From: Chromatiales bacterium
Lineage (GTDB): Bacteria > Pseudomonadota > Gammaproteobacteria > JAGRCI01
Assembly: GCA_020445565.1 (NCBI GenBank)
Contig: JAGRGI010000017.1
Coordinates: forward strand, 1 to 54,042
DNA: 54,042 nt
Direction: 5' to 3'
The notes below the pieces were generated by a model. The model saw nothing but the letters and a program-made list of their open reading frames with translations, had not been told where the DNA came from and ran no database searches. Below, in pieces: positions 24,945 through 35,300 of the stretch. Each line of letters starts with the position of its first letter. Position 1 is the stretch's first letter. The translations under genes were made by a program, and so were the position numbers.

Positions 24945-26699
24945 TTACCCGCCCGCATCAAGCACCGGCAGATCATCGCCTGCGGCCGCTTTCGCTATTT
25001 CCCGGTAGGTCCTGGCACCGGCAATGCCGTCCGCCGTCAGCCCCCGGGATTGTTGAAATTCGATCACCTGCTTTTTCAGTTCCTGATCGAAAAGATCAGA
25101 AGGATTGGCCGGCGGTGGCCCGCCATTGATGCGGGCGAGTTGCAAGCGCAACCATACCACCGTGTCATTGCGCACGCCGGCCCTCACCGTCGGGCGCTCC
25201 CTGGGCGGTTCGCTGGTGATCACCAGAAAGTCGCCATACCAGTAGGGATCGATCTTACGGATATTAAACCGCGCTTCGACACCAGAGAACAATAGCGTCG
25301 CCTCGTTTTCGTGAAGTCCTTCAAGTACCACCAGATGCCGTTTGGCGCTGCCATCCACCAGTTCCAGCACGGCCGGGCGATTGATGCCGCGCAGTGTGGT
25401 CCAGGAGCCCTTGCGTACCTCACACTTGAAGCGGTTTGTCGGTATACCGGTACAGCCTCTTGCAGGATCAGCGTCCGCCATGCCCCAAAGCTTGAATAGA
25501 TCATAAAACGCCGAGGCCACGTCGTTCGGCAGGTTACGCCCACTGAGCAGTTCATCGATTCCGGCGACGGCGAGGGTGGCCACAGGTTCTTCCGGTGCCG
25601 TTTCCACCTCATCGACCTGCGGGGCCGGCGGCTCTGGATCTGGCGCACGGGTAATCACCACCTTGGGCAACGGCTCAGGCGCCGCCACGGGCGGTAATTC
25701 GGCGGCCGCCACCTCAGGAGGGCTGGACTCCCTGACCACCGACGATTCGACCTGCTGTAGGGCCACGGGCTCCCCAGTCACGCCTTTGCCACCACTAAAC
25801 CAGGTCGCTCCCACGGCGCCGACGACTACCCCCAGCAACACCAACAGGGCCGGCACGTAAAAACGCCGCGACGGATGCCAGGAGCCGGGCAGATCGCCCA
25901 TAACCTCGCGGGTGGCACGTTTTACGACGCGTGAATCGACCTCTTTGAGATGACGTGAGTACGCCCCCAGCAGGGAGCGATCACAGATGATATTGATCAA
26001 CCTGGGAATGCCTGCGGACAGACGATGGATCAGAATGAAGGCCGATTCGGTGAACATGCATTCCGGCTGACCGGCGATACGCAGACGGTGGCGAATATAC
26101 TCACCCGTCTCGTAACGGCTCAGGGGGGTGAGGTGATAACGTGCGGTAATGCGTTGGGCCACCTGGCGCAGATCGTTGCGCGACAGCAGAGACTTCAACT
26201 CCGGCTGGCCAATGAGAAAAATTTGCAAAAGTTTGTGGCGGGCGGTCTCCAGATTGGTCAGCAACCGCACCTGCTCCAGCACCTCCGGGCTGAGATCCTG
26301 GGCCTCGTCGATGATCAGAACGGTGCGCCGACCACGGGCATGGGCATCCAGGAGATAGGCATTGAGACGATCGATGAGGGTCTTGGGGCTCCGATCCGCG
26401 GGCTCATACGCCACCCGCAACTCGTCGCAGATACTGGCCAGCAGCTCCGGTACGGTCATGCGCGGGTTCAACACCACGGCGGCATCGACATTGTCCGGGA
26501 GCTGTTCCATCAGCACGCGAATCACGGTCGTCTTGCCGGTACCCACCTCACCGGTCAGTTGAACGAATCCGCCGCTTTCGCCGACGCCGTAGACCAAATG
26601 GGCCAAGGCCTCGCGATGCCGGCCGCTCAGATACAGATAGCGCGGGTCCGGCGTAATCGAAAACGGTGGCTCGGTGAAGCCGAAATACTCGGTATACAT
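24945..26699 (-). CDS. gspA: ExeA/GspA-family AAA ATPase with peptidoglycan-binding domain
   Basis: The 584-residue protein begins [28 protein letters not shown], typical of ExeA. Its cytoplasmic ATPase has Walker [10 protein letters not shown] (50-58) and Walker B LIIDEAQD (about 128-135). A transmembrane helix at about 279-300 ([20 protein letters not shown]) leads to a periplasmic part with a peptidase-like middle region and a C-terminal PG_binding_1 domain ([20 protein letters not shown]). ExeA binds peptidoglycan and, with ExeB/GspB, places the secretin. The gene diverges from dxs. Confidence 0.93.
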   Translation of the reverse strand: MYTEYFGFTEPPFSITPDPRYLYLSGRHREALAHLVYGVGESGGFVQLTGEVGTGKTTVIRVLMEQLPDNVDAAVVLNPRMTVPELLASICDELRVAYEPADRSPKTLIDRLNAYLLDAHARGRRTVLIIDEAQDLSPEVLEQVRLLTNLETARHKLLQIFLIGQPELKSLLSRNDLRQVAQRITARYHLTPLSRYETGEYIRHRLRIAGQPECMFTESAFILIHRLSAGIPRLINIICDRSLLGAYSRHLKEVDSRVVKRATREVMGDLPGSWHPSRRFYVPALLVLLGVVVGAVGATWFSGGKGVTGEPVALQQVESSVVRESSPPEVAAAELPPVAAPEPLPKVVITRAPDPEPPAPQVDEVETAPEEPVATLAVAGIDELLSGRNLPNDVASAFYDLFKLWGMADADPARGCTGIPTNRFKCEVRKGSWTTLRGINRPAVLELVDGSAKRHLVVLEGLHENEATLLFSGVEARFNIRKIDPYWYGDFLVITSEPPRERPTVRAGVRNDTVVWLRLQLARINGGPPPANPSDLFDQELKKQVIEFQQSRGLTADGIAGARTYREIAKAAAGDDLPVLDAGG

Positions 26700-26901
26700 C
26701 CAAAAACCTGAAATTGATCAATCGGGTGGGCAAGACTGGCGCAGGCACGAACGGCGCAAACTCTATCCGCTACGGCGCGGGATCTCAACCGGCTGGATTG
26801 CGCTTCACGGAAATTGTGACCGCCGGGCAGGAGGCAGGTTCCTGACGCAGTCCAACCCATTCATCGGTTACAATTACGGCAGCCCCTATAGATTATTGAC
26901 T

Positions 26902-28761
26902 ATGAATCCTCCCCACCTATCCCTGCTGTCCCAGATCGATTCTCCCGAAGACCTGCGCCGCCTGGACCTGGCAGGCCTGAGCGCCCTGGCCACAGAGCTG
27001 CGCGGCTTTCTGGTGGAATCGGTCAGCCAGACCGGCGGCCATCTCGCCGCCAGCCTGGGTACGGTGGAACTGACGATCGCCCTGCACTACGTGTTCAACA
27101 CCCCATACGACCGTCTGGTCTGGGACGTTGGCCACCAAAGCTATGGTCACAAGATTCTCACCGGCCGGCGCGAAGCCATGTCGACCATTCGCAAACGCGG
27201 CGGTATCGCCGGCTTCCCAAAGCGGGATGAATCCCCCTACGACAGCTTCGGCGTCGGCCACTCCAGCACCTCCATCAGCGCCGCCCTGGGGATGGCCTTG
27301 GCCGCCCGGCACAGCGGGGAAGCCCGCAAGAGCGTGGCCATCATCGGCGACGGCGCCATGACCGCCGGCATGGCATTCGAAGCCCTGAACCATGCAGGGC
27401 ATATCAAGCCCGACCTGCTGGTCGTGCTCAACGACAACGATATGTCGATCTCCGAGAACGTCGGTGCACTGAGCAACTACCTGGCGCGCATTCTTTCCAG
27501 CAAGCCCTACACCAGTGTGCGCAGCGGCAGCAAGAGCCTGCTGGAACACCTGCCGCCACCGATGCTGGAGTTTGCCAGGCGCGCCGAGGAGCATGTCAAG
27601 GGCATGGTGACCCCCGGCACCCTGTTTGAGGAACTGGGCTTTCATTACTTCGGACCGGTGGACGGTCATGACCTCCCCACCCTGGTGAAGACCTTGCGCA
27701 ACCTGCGCGTTCAGACCGGACCGCGCCTGCTGCATGTGGCCACCCGCAAGGGCAAGGGGTATGCACCGGCGGAACGCAATCCCACCGGCTACCACGGGGT
27801 TTCGGTGTTCGACCCCAAGACCGGCGTGAGCCAGAAGACCCCAACCCGCGGACCGAGCTACTCGGATATCTTCGGCGACTGGCTTTGCGATATGGCCGCG
27901 CTCGACTCACGCCTGTTGGCCATCACCCCGGCCATGATCGAGGGCTCCGGCATGGTTCGCTTTCAGCGCGAATACCCGGAGCGCTGCCTGGACGTGGGCA
28001 TCGCCGAGCAACACGCCGTCACCCTGGCCGCAGGCATGGCCTGCGAGGGCGCCAAACCGGTGATGGCCATCTACTCCACATTCCTGCAACGGGCCTACGA
28101 CCAACTCATTCACGACGTCGCCCTGCAGAATTTGCCGGTCGTGTTCGCCATCGACCGAGCCGGACTGGTGGGTGCCGACGGACCGACTCACGCCGGGGCC
28201 TTCGACCTTAGTTACCTGCGCTGCATCCCGAACATGGTGATCATGGCCCCGGCCAACGAAGACGAATGCCGGCAGATGCTCTACACCGCCTACCGGCACG
28301 ACGGTCCTGCGGCGGTACGCTATCCAAGAGGCCACGGACCGGGTTCAAAGCCGCAGCACGATATGATTGCCCTTGCGCTGGGCAAGGCCGAGCGACTGAG
28401 GCAAGGCAACTCCGTGTGCCTGCTCAACTTCGGCGCCTTGCTCGGGCGCTGCCGGACCGTTGCCGACTCCCTGGATGCAGGGCTTGTCAACATGCGCTTT
28501 GTAAAACCCCTGGACGAATCCCTGCTGCGGGAGCTGGCCGCCGAGTATGACTTGTTGGTGACGGTGGAAGAGAATGTCATTGCCGGCGGTGCCGGCAGCG
28601 GCGTGGTGGAATTTCTGCAATCCCAGGGCTTGAACACGCCGGTACTCAACCTGGGTCTCCCGGACCGGTTTGTGGAACACGGCGACCACGGACAGCTGCT
28701 GGCCGAATGTGACCTGGACGTTGACGGAATCACTCGCCGTATCCGAGAGAGGATGAGCTGA
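26902..28761 (+). CDS. dxs: 1-Deoxy-D-xylulose-5-phosphate synthase
   Basis: Dxs condenses pyruvate and glyceraldehyde-3-phosphate in a ThDP-dependent reaction, the first step of the MEP isoprenoid pathway and a branch to thiamine and pyridoxal. The 619-residue protein (E. coli has 620) shows [35 protein letters not shown], the ThDP/Mg motif [20 protein letters not shown] with [12 protein letters not shown], and [15 protein letters not shown]. The ATG at 26902 is chosen because the upstream part of the frame (from 26674) overlaps the divergent exeA start and is not protein-like. ispA, in the same pathway, lies 16 kb away. Confidence 0.97.
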   Translation: MNPPHLSLLSQIDSPEDLRRLDLAGLSALATELRGFLVESVSQTGGHLAASLGTVELTIALHYVFNTPYDRLVWDVGHQSYGHKILTGRREAMSTIRKRGGIAGFPKRDESPYDSFGVGHSSTSISAALGMALAARHSGEARKSVAIIGDGAMTAGMAFEALNHAGHIKPDLLVVLNDNDMSISENVGALSNYLARILSSKPYTSVRSGSKSLLEHLPPPMLEFARRAEEHVKGMVTPGTLFEELGFHYFGPVDGHDLPTLVKTLRNLRVQTGPRLLHVATRKGKGYAPAERNPTGYHGVSVFDPKTGVSQKTPTRGPSYSDIFGDWLCDMAALDSRLLAITPAMIEGSGMVRFQREYPERCLDVGIAEQHAVTLAAGMACEGAKPVMAIYSTFLQRAYDQLIHDVALQNLPVVFAIDRAGLVGADGPTHAGAFDLSYLRCIPNMVIMAPANEDECRQMLYTAYRHDGPAAVRYPRGHGPGSKPQHDMIALALGKAERLRQGNSVCLLNFGALLGRCRTVADSLDAGLVNMRFVKPLDESLLRELAAEYDLLVTVEENVIAGGAGSGVVEFLQSQGLNTPVLNLGLPDRFVEHGDHGQLLAECDLDVDGITRRIRERMS

Positions 28762-28954
28762 CGCAGATCTTCGGCATCGACTGCATCCATGCGTCGCAAG
28801 CAGGCGTAGGAGAGTGTTGTGCGATAGTCGAAAAACCGAAGCCAACTTGACGGTTGCGGCAAGGTATTACACCATTTCCTTATTGACTTTCATGGCCAAC
28901 AGACGATTCTTTAGGTACTGCTGACGGCCCGACGAGCGAGAATTCTTGAAGTAG

Positions 28955-30613
28955 ATGGAAATCCCCGGCTATCGAATCGAACGACAGATCGGCCTGGGGG
29001 CAATGGCGACGGTTTACCTGGCGATCCACGAGATGCTCGCCCGCGAGGTGGCGCTCAAGGTGATGTCGCCCTCGTTGAATTCCGACCCCACCTTCTTCAA
29101 GCGATTCCTCAAGGAAGGCCGCATCATCGCTTGTTTGTCCCACCCCAACATCATTGCCGTCCACGATATCAACAGCCACGACGGCCTACACTACATGGCC
29201 CTGCAGTATGCCCGCGGCGGACATCTGGGCGATCGCATCCGAAAGGGAATGACGCCGACAGACGCGCTGGCTATCCTGGTACAGATCGGCGACGCGCTGG
29301 GATTCGCCCATTCCCAGGGCTTCGTTCACCGTGACGTCAAACCCACCAACATCCTGTTTCGCGAGGATGACCGCCCCCTGCTGACCGACTTCGGTATCGC
29401 CAAGGCCGTCAACAACAACGGCAACACCGAGATGACCCGCATGGGCTCGGTCATCGGCACACCGCGCTACATGAGCCCCGAGCAAGCCCTCGGCCAAACC
29501 GTCAGTTCCCGCTCCGACCTCTACAGCCTGGGCGTGCTTTTCTACGAAATGCTCACCGGCAAGCGGCCGTATGACAACGACACTCCCATTGCCATCGCCA
29601 TGATGCATGTGAACGAGCCAGTGCCGCACCTGCCGGATGAACTGGCCCGTTACCAGCCGATCATCGACCGTTTGATGGCAAAACAGCCCGCAGACCGATT
29701 CACTGACGCCAATGCGATGCTGCGCGCCGTACAGGAAATCGAGGGCATGAGTTCGGACACCCTGGCCACACGTTACGGCGGTAGCCAGACTCCGCCTTCG
29801 GGTATCGACGTCGCCGAGGTGACGGTCCAGCTCGGCACCGCACCGGAGCACTCGCCGGGCGCGGCCTGCACAAGCAAGGCCGAGAACAAGCGGCCGCTAA
29901 TCGCGACCGTGGGCGCCCTGCTGTTGTGCCTGATCGGTGCAGTCGGTTATTGGGCCTGGAGCGAGAGAGCGATCTCCAATCCGGCCCCTGCTCTTGATGC
30001 GGCTGCTATTCGCGATGCCCAGGATTACGTGGATATCCAACTGCGCCACCTGGACGATGTGGTGCTCGCGTCCAAGAGCCTGCAGGAACTGGAGCCGAAA
30101 AACGCGGATGCCACCAGCAGCCTGAAAGAGTCTGCCGACGAATATGCCTCCCTTGCCCGTTGGGCCTGGGTCAATGTGGGCAAGAATCTGGCCACCCAGG
30201 TGACCGATCGCGGACTCAGCGCCTTCCCGGGTGACACCAACCTGGCGGAGATCAAGACCAGCCTGGTCAAGAAGCGCGCCGATGGCAGGCTGAGCACGGA
30301 AGAACGACGCCAACTCGAGCGCTGGCTGGTGGAAGGTGAGGGCCACTTGGCGGCAGGACGCTTTATTCTGCCCGTGGGAGACAATGCGGTGGAATCCTAC
30401 CGCAAGATTCTCACCCTGGACCCCAACAATGAAATCGCGCAACGGCGTCTGAACGAACTGGCCTCTGCATTCGAAAAGCGCGCCGCACAAGCGCTGGCCA
30501 CGGGCGACCGATCACGTGCCAAGCTGTTCGTGCGTCAGGGTTTGTCAATCTATCCACGCCACCAAACACTGCGCGAACTTGACAGCGAGCTCACCAGTAC
30601 CACGGGTGGATGA
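28955..30613 (+). CDS. Membrane-anchored Ser/Thr protein kinase with TPR-like C-terminus
   Basis: This 552-residue Hanks-type (PknB-like) kinase has a cytoplasmic catalytic domain (about 1-265): glycine loop GLGAMATVYL, Lys35 in VALKVM, catalytic Asp127 in HRDVKPTN, and DFG at Asp145. Residues 315-335 form a single transmembrane helix (IATVGALLLCLIGAVGYWAW). The rest, probably periplasmic, is helical and contains AAGRFILPVGDNAVESYRKI, which then runs into LTLDPNN. That repeat occurs six times in the ankyrin/TPR protein at 32317-36036, so the two proteins probably share ancestry or partners. No phosphatase partner gene is nearby. Confidence 0.9.
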   Translation: MEIPGYRIERQIGLGAMATVYLAIHEMLAREVALKVMSPSLNSDPTFFKRFLKEGRIIACLSHPNIIAVHDINSHDGLHYMALQYARGGHLGDRIRKGMTPTDALAILVQIGDALGFAHSQGFVHRDVKPTNILFREDDRPLLTDFGIAKAVNNNGNTEMTRMGSVIGTPRYMSPEQALGQTVSSRSDLYSLGVLFYEMLTGKRPYDNDTPIAIAMMHVNEPVPHLPDELARYQPIIDRLMAKQPADRFTDANAMLRAVQEIEGMSSDTLATRYGGSQTPPSGIDVAEVTVQLGTAPEHSPGAACTSKAENKRPLIATVGALLLCLIGAVGYWAWSERAISNPAPALDAAAIRDAQDYVDIQLRHLDDVVLASKSLQELEPKNADATSSLKESADEYASLARWAWVNVGKNLATQVTDRGLSAFPGDTNLAEIKTSLVKKRADGRLSTEERRQLERWLVEGEGHLAAGRFILPVGDNAVESYRKILTLDPNNEIAQRRLNELASAFEKRAAQALATGDRSRAKLFVRQGLSIYPRHQTLRELDSELTSTTGG

Positions 30614-30751
30614 CAGAAGCGGCTTTGTATCGAAACCGCAACAATTCTGACGAATACCGCCGCGACCGAATTGGCAGGCTGGCAGCACAATCTTTTACCC
30701 TAACAAAAAAGCAGTATTTGGCCACAAACCCTTCACCGGAGCGTGGGTTTG

Positions 30752-30782
30752 TTGACAAGCACTTTCGGCGGGTCGATGATTA
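30752..30782 (+). promoter_or_regulatory. Candidate sigma70 promoter for the outer-membrane protein
   Basis: A perfect -35 hexamer TTGACA (30752-30757) is followed by weak -10 candidates (GATGAT at 30775-30780, or TGATTA at 30777-30782). It lies about 85 nt upstream of the start codon at 30866, in the 252-nt gap after the kinase gene. The -35 is strong evidence and the -10 is weak. Confidence 0.45.
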
Positions 30783-30865
30783 GAGCTTACTGAACTGTTG
30801 TTAAAAAGCATCAATTCGACCATCGCCCACTGTCTCGCCAGCCGTACCACGAGAGGAATTCATCC

Positions 30866-32089
30866 GTGAACAAGCCCCTGTATTTCGTTTCGTTGGCACT
30901 GGGGACCGTTGCCCTCCCTTTATCGGCCCAGGCCGGCAATCTGGTTGATCTGATACCAGGGCTGTACGGTGGTGACGGTATCACCTTGATGCCAACCGAT
31001 AACCCCAATTTTCCCAGCCACGAGGCCCACTTCACCCTGGAAGAAGGCGCTGAAGTCATTCAGGAAGTCATCGAGCTGAACAACCAGATCGCCAGTGAGA
31101 TCCGGCCGTTTCCCGTTGCCCCCTCCAGCGGCGGTGTTACCTACCAGTTCGACCCCGAGCAAGGCACTTACCGCCAGACTTCCGACACCCTAGGCCCGTT
31201 CATCGCCGCACGCCCACAAACCCTTGGCCAGGGCAAACTGAGCCTGAGCGTGGCCTACCTCAACTTCCAGTACGACGAATTCGAGGGCACCGACCTCAGC
31301 AAACTGCGCGCCCGCTTCCTGCACGAGCCGGATACCCTTGACCCCACTGATGTCCGCACCAGCTTCGAGACCGATGTGATCAACGTTGTCTACGATGTCG
31401 ATCTTCGTTTCGAATCCCTGGCCATCGCCGCCACCTACGGCCTGACCGACAAACTCGACCTCACCGCCATCGTACCCTTCGTGCACGCCAAGATGGACGT
31501 GGACGCCACCGCCAGCATCGAGCGCGGCGACGACAACAACATCCCGGTGGACGTGCATATCTTCGACGCCACCGGCGAGAGCCCGCTGGATTCCGGCAGC
31601 GGCAGTGCCAGCGGTCTGGGCGATATTACCCTGGCGGCAAAATATTACTGGGTGGATGCACCCAATTACGATCTGGCCGCGGCCTTGAAGGTAAAATTGG
31701 AAACGGGTGACGAAGAGGACTTCCTGGGCACCGGCTCCACCACCGCCACGCCCTACCTGATCGGCGCCTACGACCTCAGCGAAATGGTAAAACTGCACGC
31801 CAATGTCGGTCTTGAATTCGACTTCGAAGACTCTGACCGCAACGAGTTCCAGTACGTCGTCGGCACCGACATCGGCAACCAGACCTACACCTTCGCCGCG
31901 GACATCATCGGCCGCCACAAACTGAGCAGCGACGTAGACATCGGCGAAAACATCATAGACGCCGCCGTCGGCCTGAAATGGCGGGCCACAGACAACCTCC
32001 TGCTCGCGGCCAACCTGATTTTCCCCCTCAACGACGACGGCCTGCGCTCCGACCTGATCACCGCCATCGGGCTGGAGTATCGGAACTGA
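30866..32089 (+). CDS. Outer-membrane beta-barrel protein, transporter-like
   Basis: The 407-residue protein has a signal peptide (MNKPLYFVSLALGTVALPLSAQA) and an acidic N-terminal region, followed by alternating beta-strand segments: LSLSVAYLNFQYDEFE, LAIAATYGLTDKLDLTAIVP, ALKVKLETGDEEDF, and a C-terminal strand ending in the aromatic-containing IGLEYRN. That layout fits the MetA-type or FadL-like transporter families (phenol-degradation meta-pathway channel), but I cannot name a substrate. The GTG start at 30866 follows GAGAGGA. It lies between the kinase and the ankyrin/TPR gene, which is convergent to it. Confidence 0.8.
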   Translation: MNKPLYFVSLALGTVALPLSAQAGNLVDLIPGLYGGDGITLMPTDNPNFPSHEAHFTLEEGAEVIQEVIELNNQIASEIRPFPVAPSSGGVTYQFDPEQGTYRQTSDTLGPFIAARPQTLGQGKLSLSVAYLNFQYDEFEGTDLSKLRARFLHEPDTLDPTDVRTSFETDVINVVYDVDLRFESLAIAATYGLTDKLDLTAIVPFVHAKMDVDATASIERGDDNNIPVDVHIFDATGESPLDSGSGSASGLGDITLAAKYYWVDAPNYDLAAALKVKLETGDEEDFLGTGSTTATPYLIGAYDLSEMVKLHANVGLEFDFEDSDRNEFQYVVGTDIGNQTYTFAADIIGRHKLSSDVDIGENIIDAAVGLKWRATDNLLLAANLIFPLNDDGLRSDLITAIGLEYRN

Positions 32090-32158
32090 TCCATAGCAAC
32101 ACGTAACGGTGCCTCCTGGCCTTGGGTTCAGGTTGGCGCCGTGTCGGGGAAACATACC

Positions 32159-32183
32159 CCGCCATTCCGCCAGGGAATGGCGG
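32159..32183. terminator. Perfect 10-bp hairpin between convergent genes
   Basis: CCGCCATTCC (32159-32168) and GGAATGGCGG (32174-32183) pair fully around a 5-nt loop. The hairpin lies in the 227-nt gap between the convergent outer-membrane protein and ankyrin/TPR genes. It resembles a short REP-like element and has no T-run, so a terminator or mRNA-stabilising role is inferred from position. Confidence 0.5.
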
Positions 32184-32316
32184 AATCCGACCAAAGGAAA
32201 GTTGCCGAACGGCCCTCCTGCCCCCTTAACGCCTCAATCCCTGCCAGAAGAATGGCTTCGAATCAGCGACCAATCGCAGGCAGTCAATACCGATAGCCGG
32301 CCATGAGCCAGCGAAT

Positions 32317-35300
32317 TCAAGGACGATCGCTTGCGGTCCTCTGTTCACTCAACTCGCGTTGAATCGATAGACGCAGTGCTTCCTCATCGGCATCGAGTCG
32401 GCGTTTCGCCTCCCGCATGGCTTTCATCTTTGCCGCGAGTTCCAATTTTGCTCTTTCCAGCAGCTTTTGCAGACCGTCCTTGGCACGTGGGTTGTCGGGA
32501 TCGAGCGCCAGCACCTGGCGATAGCTCTCTTCAGCGTTGTCCCCCGGCGGAAGGGTCAGGCGGCCAGCGTTGAATTGTTGTTCGGCCTTCTCCATCAGAC
32601 CGGCAATTTGTCCATAGTCGTTCGCATAATCCCGGAGTTGGTTTGCCAGCTTCGCGTACAACACAGCCGCAGGAGATTCCGGGCCGACGGTCTTGCCGGC
32701 ATCGGACAACAAGGCCAGGCCGGCATCCAGTTCGCGTATCGTGGTGTTGTGCCGGGCCGGATCCATCAGTTGTCGGACCACGCCCGAGACACCTCGCAGC
32801 GCGGTCTCGTTGTTTGCTTGCAGCGCCAACACCTCGCGATAGTTCAGCAAGGCATTGTCTCCTTCCGGCATACTTAATCGGCCACCACGCAACTGCTCGT
32901 CCGCCAAGGTAAGCAACACTCTCACCTGGCGATCCAGACGCGCCTGGGAACGAAGCGCTTGATCCTGCTCTTTTCGGCCGGCATCGATCTCCAGCCGAAG
33001 CGCCAGCAGATCCTGGTTATCGGCTTGTGCTCGTAGCCCTGTGTCAATCGATTCGGCGGCACTATCCCAACGCCCGGCAGCGGCCAGATCGCGTGCCTTG
33101 CCCAACTCGTCGTCTGCAATCTCGGCGAGGGCCAATTGCGCTTCCACATTACCGCTATCCACAGATAGGACTTTCCTATAAGCACCTACGGCAGCAACCG
33201 GATCAACAGCACGCAAACGCGTCGCCTCACTGAGGCCCGTGGCAATTTCCCCCAGCCGTGCGGCCTTCTCGGCCTCACGCCGATCCTGTTCGTGCTGCGC
33301 GGAAACCAATTGGCGCCTCAGAGACAACAGCCCTCCGTCGGCCGGCACGGCATTCAGACCCGCTTGCACGTCCTCAAGTCCGGCGTTGAAATCGCCTCGC
33401 TGCAAGGCATCACTGGCCCTGTTGCGATAGGCTTCGGCCACCCGTGCCACGCCAAGTCTGGCCTCCCGGTTGCCAGCATCCAGGGACAATGCCTCACGGT
33501 AACTCACCAAGGCATTGTCATTGCCGGCTCCACCCAGGCGACCGGCGTCCAGTTGCTTCGCCGCCCGGCTCAACAAGGCATCAATGGCTGCCTGGCGCTG
33601 TTCGGCCGCCAGGCGCGCTCGCGCGGCCAGCTCTGCCTGCGCGGCACGGCGGTCAAGGTCTGCCGCCAATTCATCACTCAGATTCGTCAAAGACTCAGTA
33701 CCGGGCCAGGCTTTCAGACCGGACTGCGCGGCCGCCAAGGCATCCTCCAGGCGGCCGGCCTGCCGATATCCTTGGATCAGAAGCCGTTGCGCGTCGATGA
33801 GCCTGGAGATACCGGCCTGGGCATCCGTGTTATCAGGATCCAATGCCAACACCTGCCGGTAGCTCCGCAGGGCATTATCCCCTGCCGGTTCCAGGATGTT
33901 GCCGGCATTTTCCTGGTCGGCGGCCTTGGCCAGTCCCTGCCGGATCCCGGCAAGCCGTGTCTCAGCAGCGATCCGGGCCTGCTCACGGATCGCCTCCTGA
34001 CGTTGGCGTTCAGCAAGGGCCTGGCGCAGCTCCTTGTTCAGGACGACGAGCTCTGGCGCATCCGGATCGACCCCCTCAGCCACCTGTAGCGCAAGTAGGG
34101 CCTCGGCAAGACTTCCTTCCTGTTGCAGGCGACGAGCGTTCGCCAGATGATTGGCGGAAATTCTGTCCAAACCACTACGGGCACGGACATTCTCCGGGTC
34201 GATCTCCAGGGCTTGGCGAAAACTGTCCAGGGCGTTGTCTCCCTCAGGCGCATTAAGCTTTCCAGACAGGAATTGGCGTTCCCCCAGGGCCAGGGTCTCT
34301 TCCAGGCGTCTTTGCCGCTCCAGTTCATCGGCGTGCTCCTGCTGCTGTTTGGCTTTATCGGCCGTCAGATCGTCCTTAAGGCTGAGTAGCGCGGGCAAAT
34401 CTCCCCTCACGCCGAGTCCTTGCTCTACCAAGCGCAAAGCCTCGTCCAGACTCCCGGCCCGACGCTCGCCTTCGGCACGCTCGCGGAATCCATTGGCGAT
34501 TCGTTCCAGGCCCAGGACAGCACCCCGGTCGTTTGCGTCTTCGGCCAACAGCTCCCGATAGACCTTCGCCGCAGCCAGGGGATCGCTGGATTCACGCTCC
34601 CTGGCCGTGGTCAACAGACGCTCCCTGGCGGCCAGTTGGGCCTTGAGGCGATTTTCGGCATCGGCTGCTTCGCGCCTCAAGGCGATCAGCTCCGGATCGG
34701 CCTTGTGGACGCTGAAACCGGAGTCGATAAACTGGTTCGCTTTGTCCAGATCGCCTCTCGCCAGAGCGCCACGTGCCCACTCAGCATAGGTTGCGACGAT
34801 TCGGGCCAAGCCCTGCCTGGCCTCCGTGTTGTCCGGCTCCAGGGCCAACACACGGCGATAGCGGTCCAAGGCGTTGTCATTTTCAGGAAGGGTAAGCCGA
34901 CGGGTGCGCAAATTGTCCTGCGCTTCGGCCAACAGGCGCTCAATGGTACTGCGCTGTCTTTCCGCATCCCACTGCTGTTGTGCCAGACGTTGCCTTTCGG
35001 ATGCATCACGATCGCGCTCGGCCAGCAAACGGTCACGCAACGCCAGCAACTCCCGGTCGTCAGGAACCAGTCGCAGGCCGGCGCTCAATGCCTCCATGGC
35101 AGCCTTACTCTTGCCGGCGGCATTGGCATTCCTGGCCCGTTGCAGGTAGGCATCGGCCACGCGGGCCAATCCGGTTTGCGCCTGCGGATTATTTGCGTCG
35201 GAACGCAACAGTTCCTGATAGCCTTCCGCGGCCCTGGCCAGACGACCGGCAGCCAACATTTTCTCGGAACCGGCCAGCAAAGTCTGCTGACGAACCGCCA

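Noticed and set aside
26674..26901. Upstream part of the dxs frame
   Set aside because: It overlaps the start of the divergent exeA gene, lacks family similarity, and the ATG at 26902 gives the standard Dxs length.
31190..32194. 334-codon minus-strand frame opposite the outer-membrane protein gene
   Set aside because: It is Gly/Val-rich antisense translation of a gene with a clear signal peptide and beta-strand pattern.
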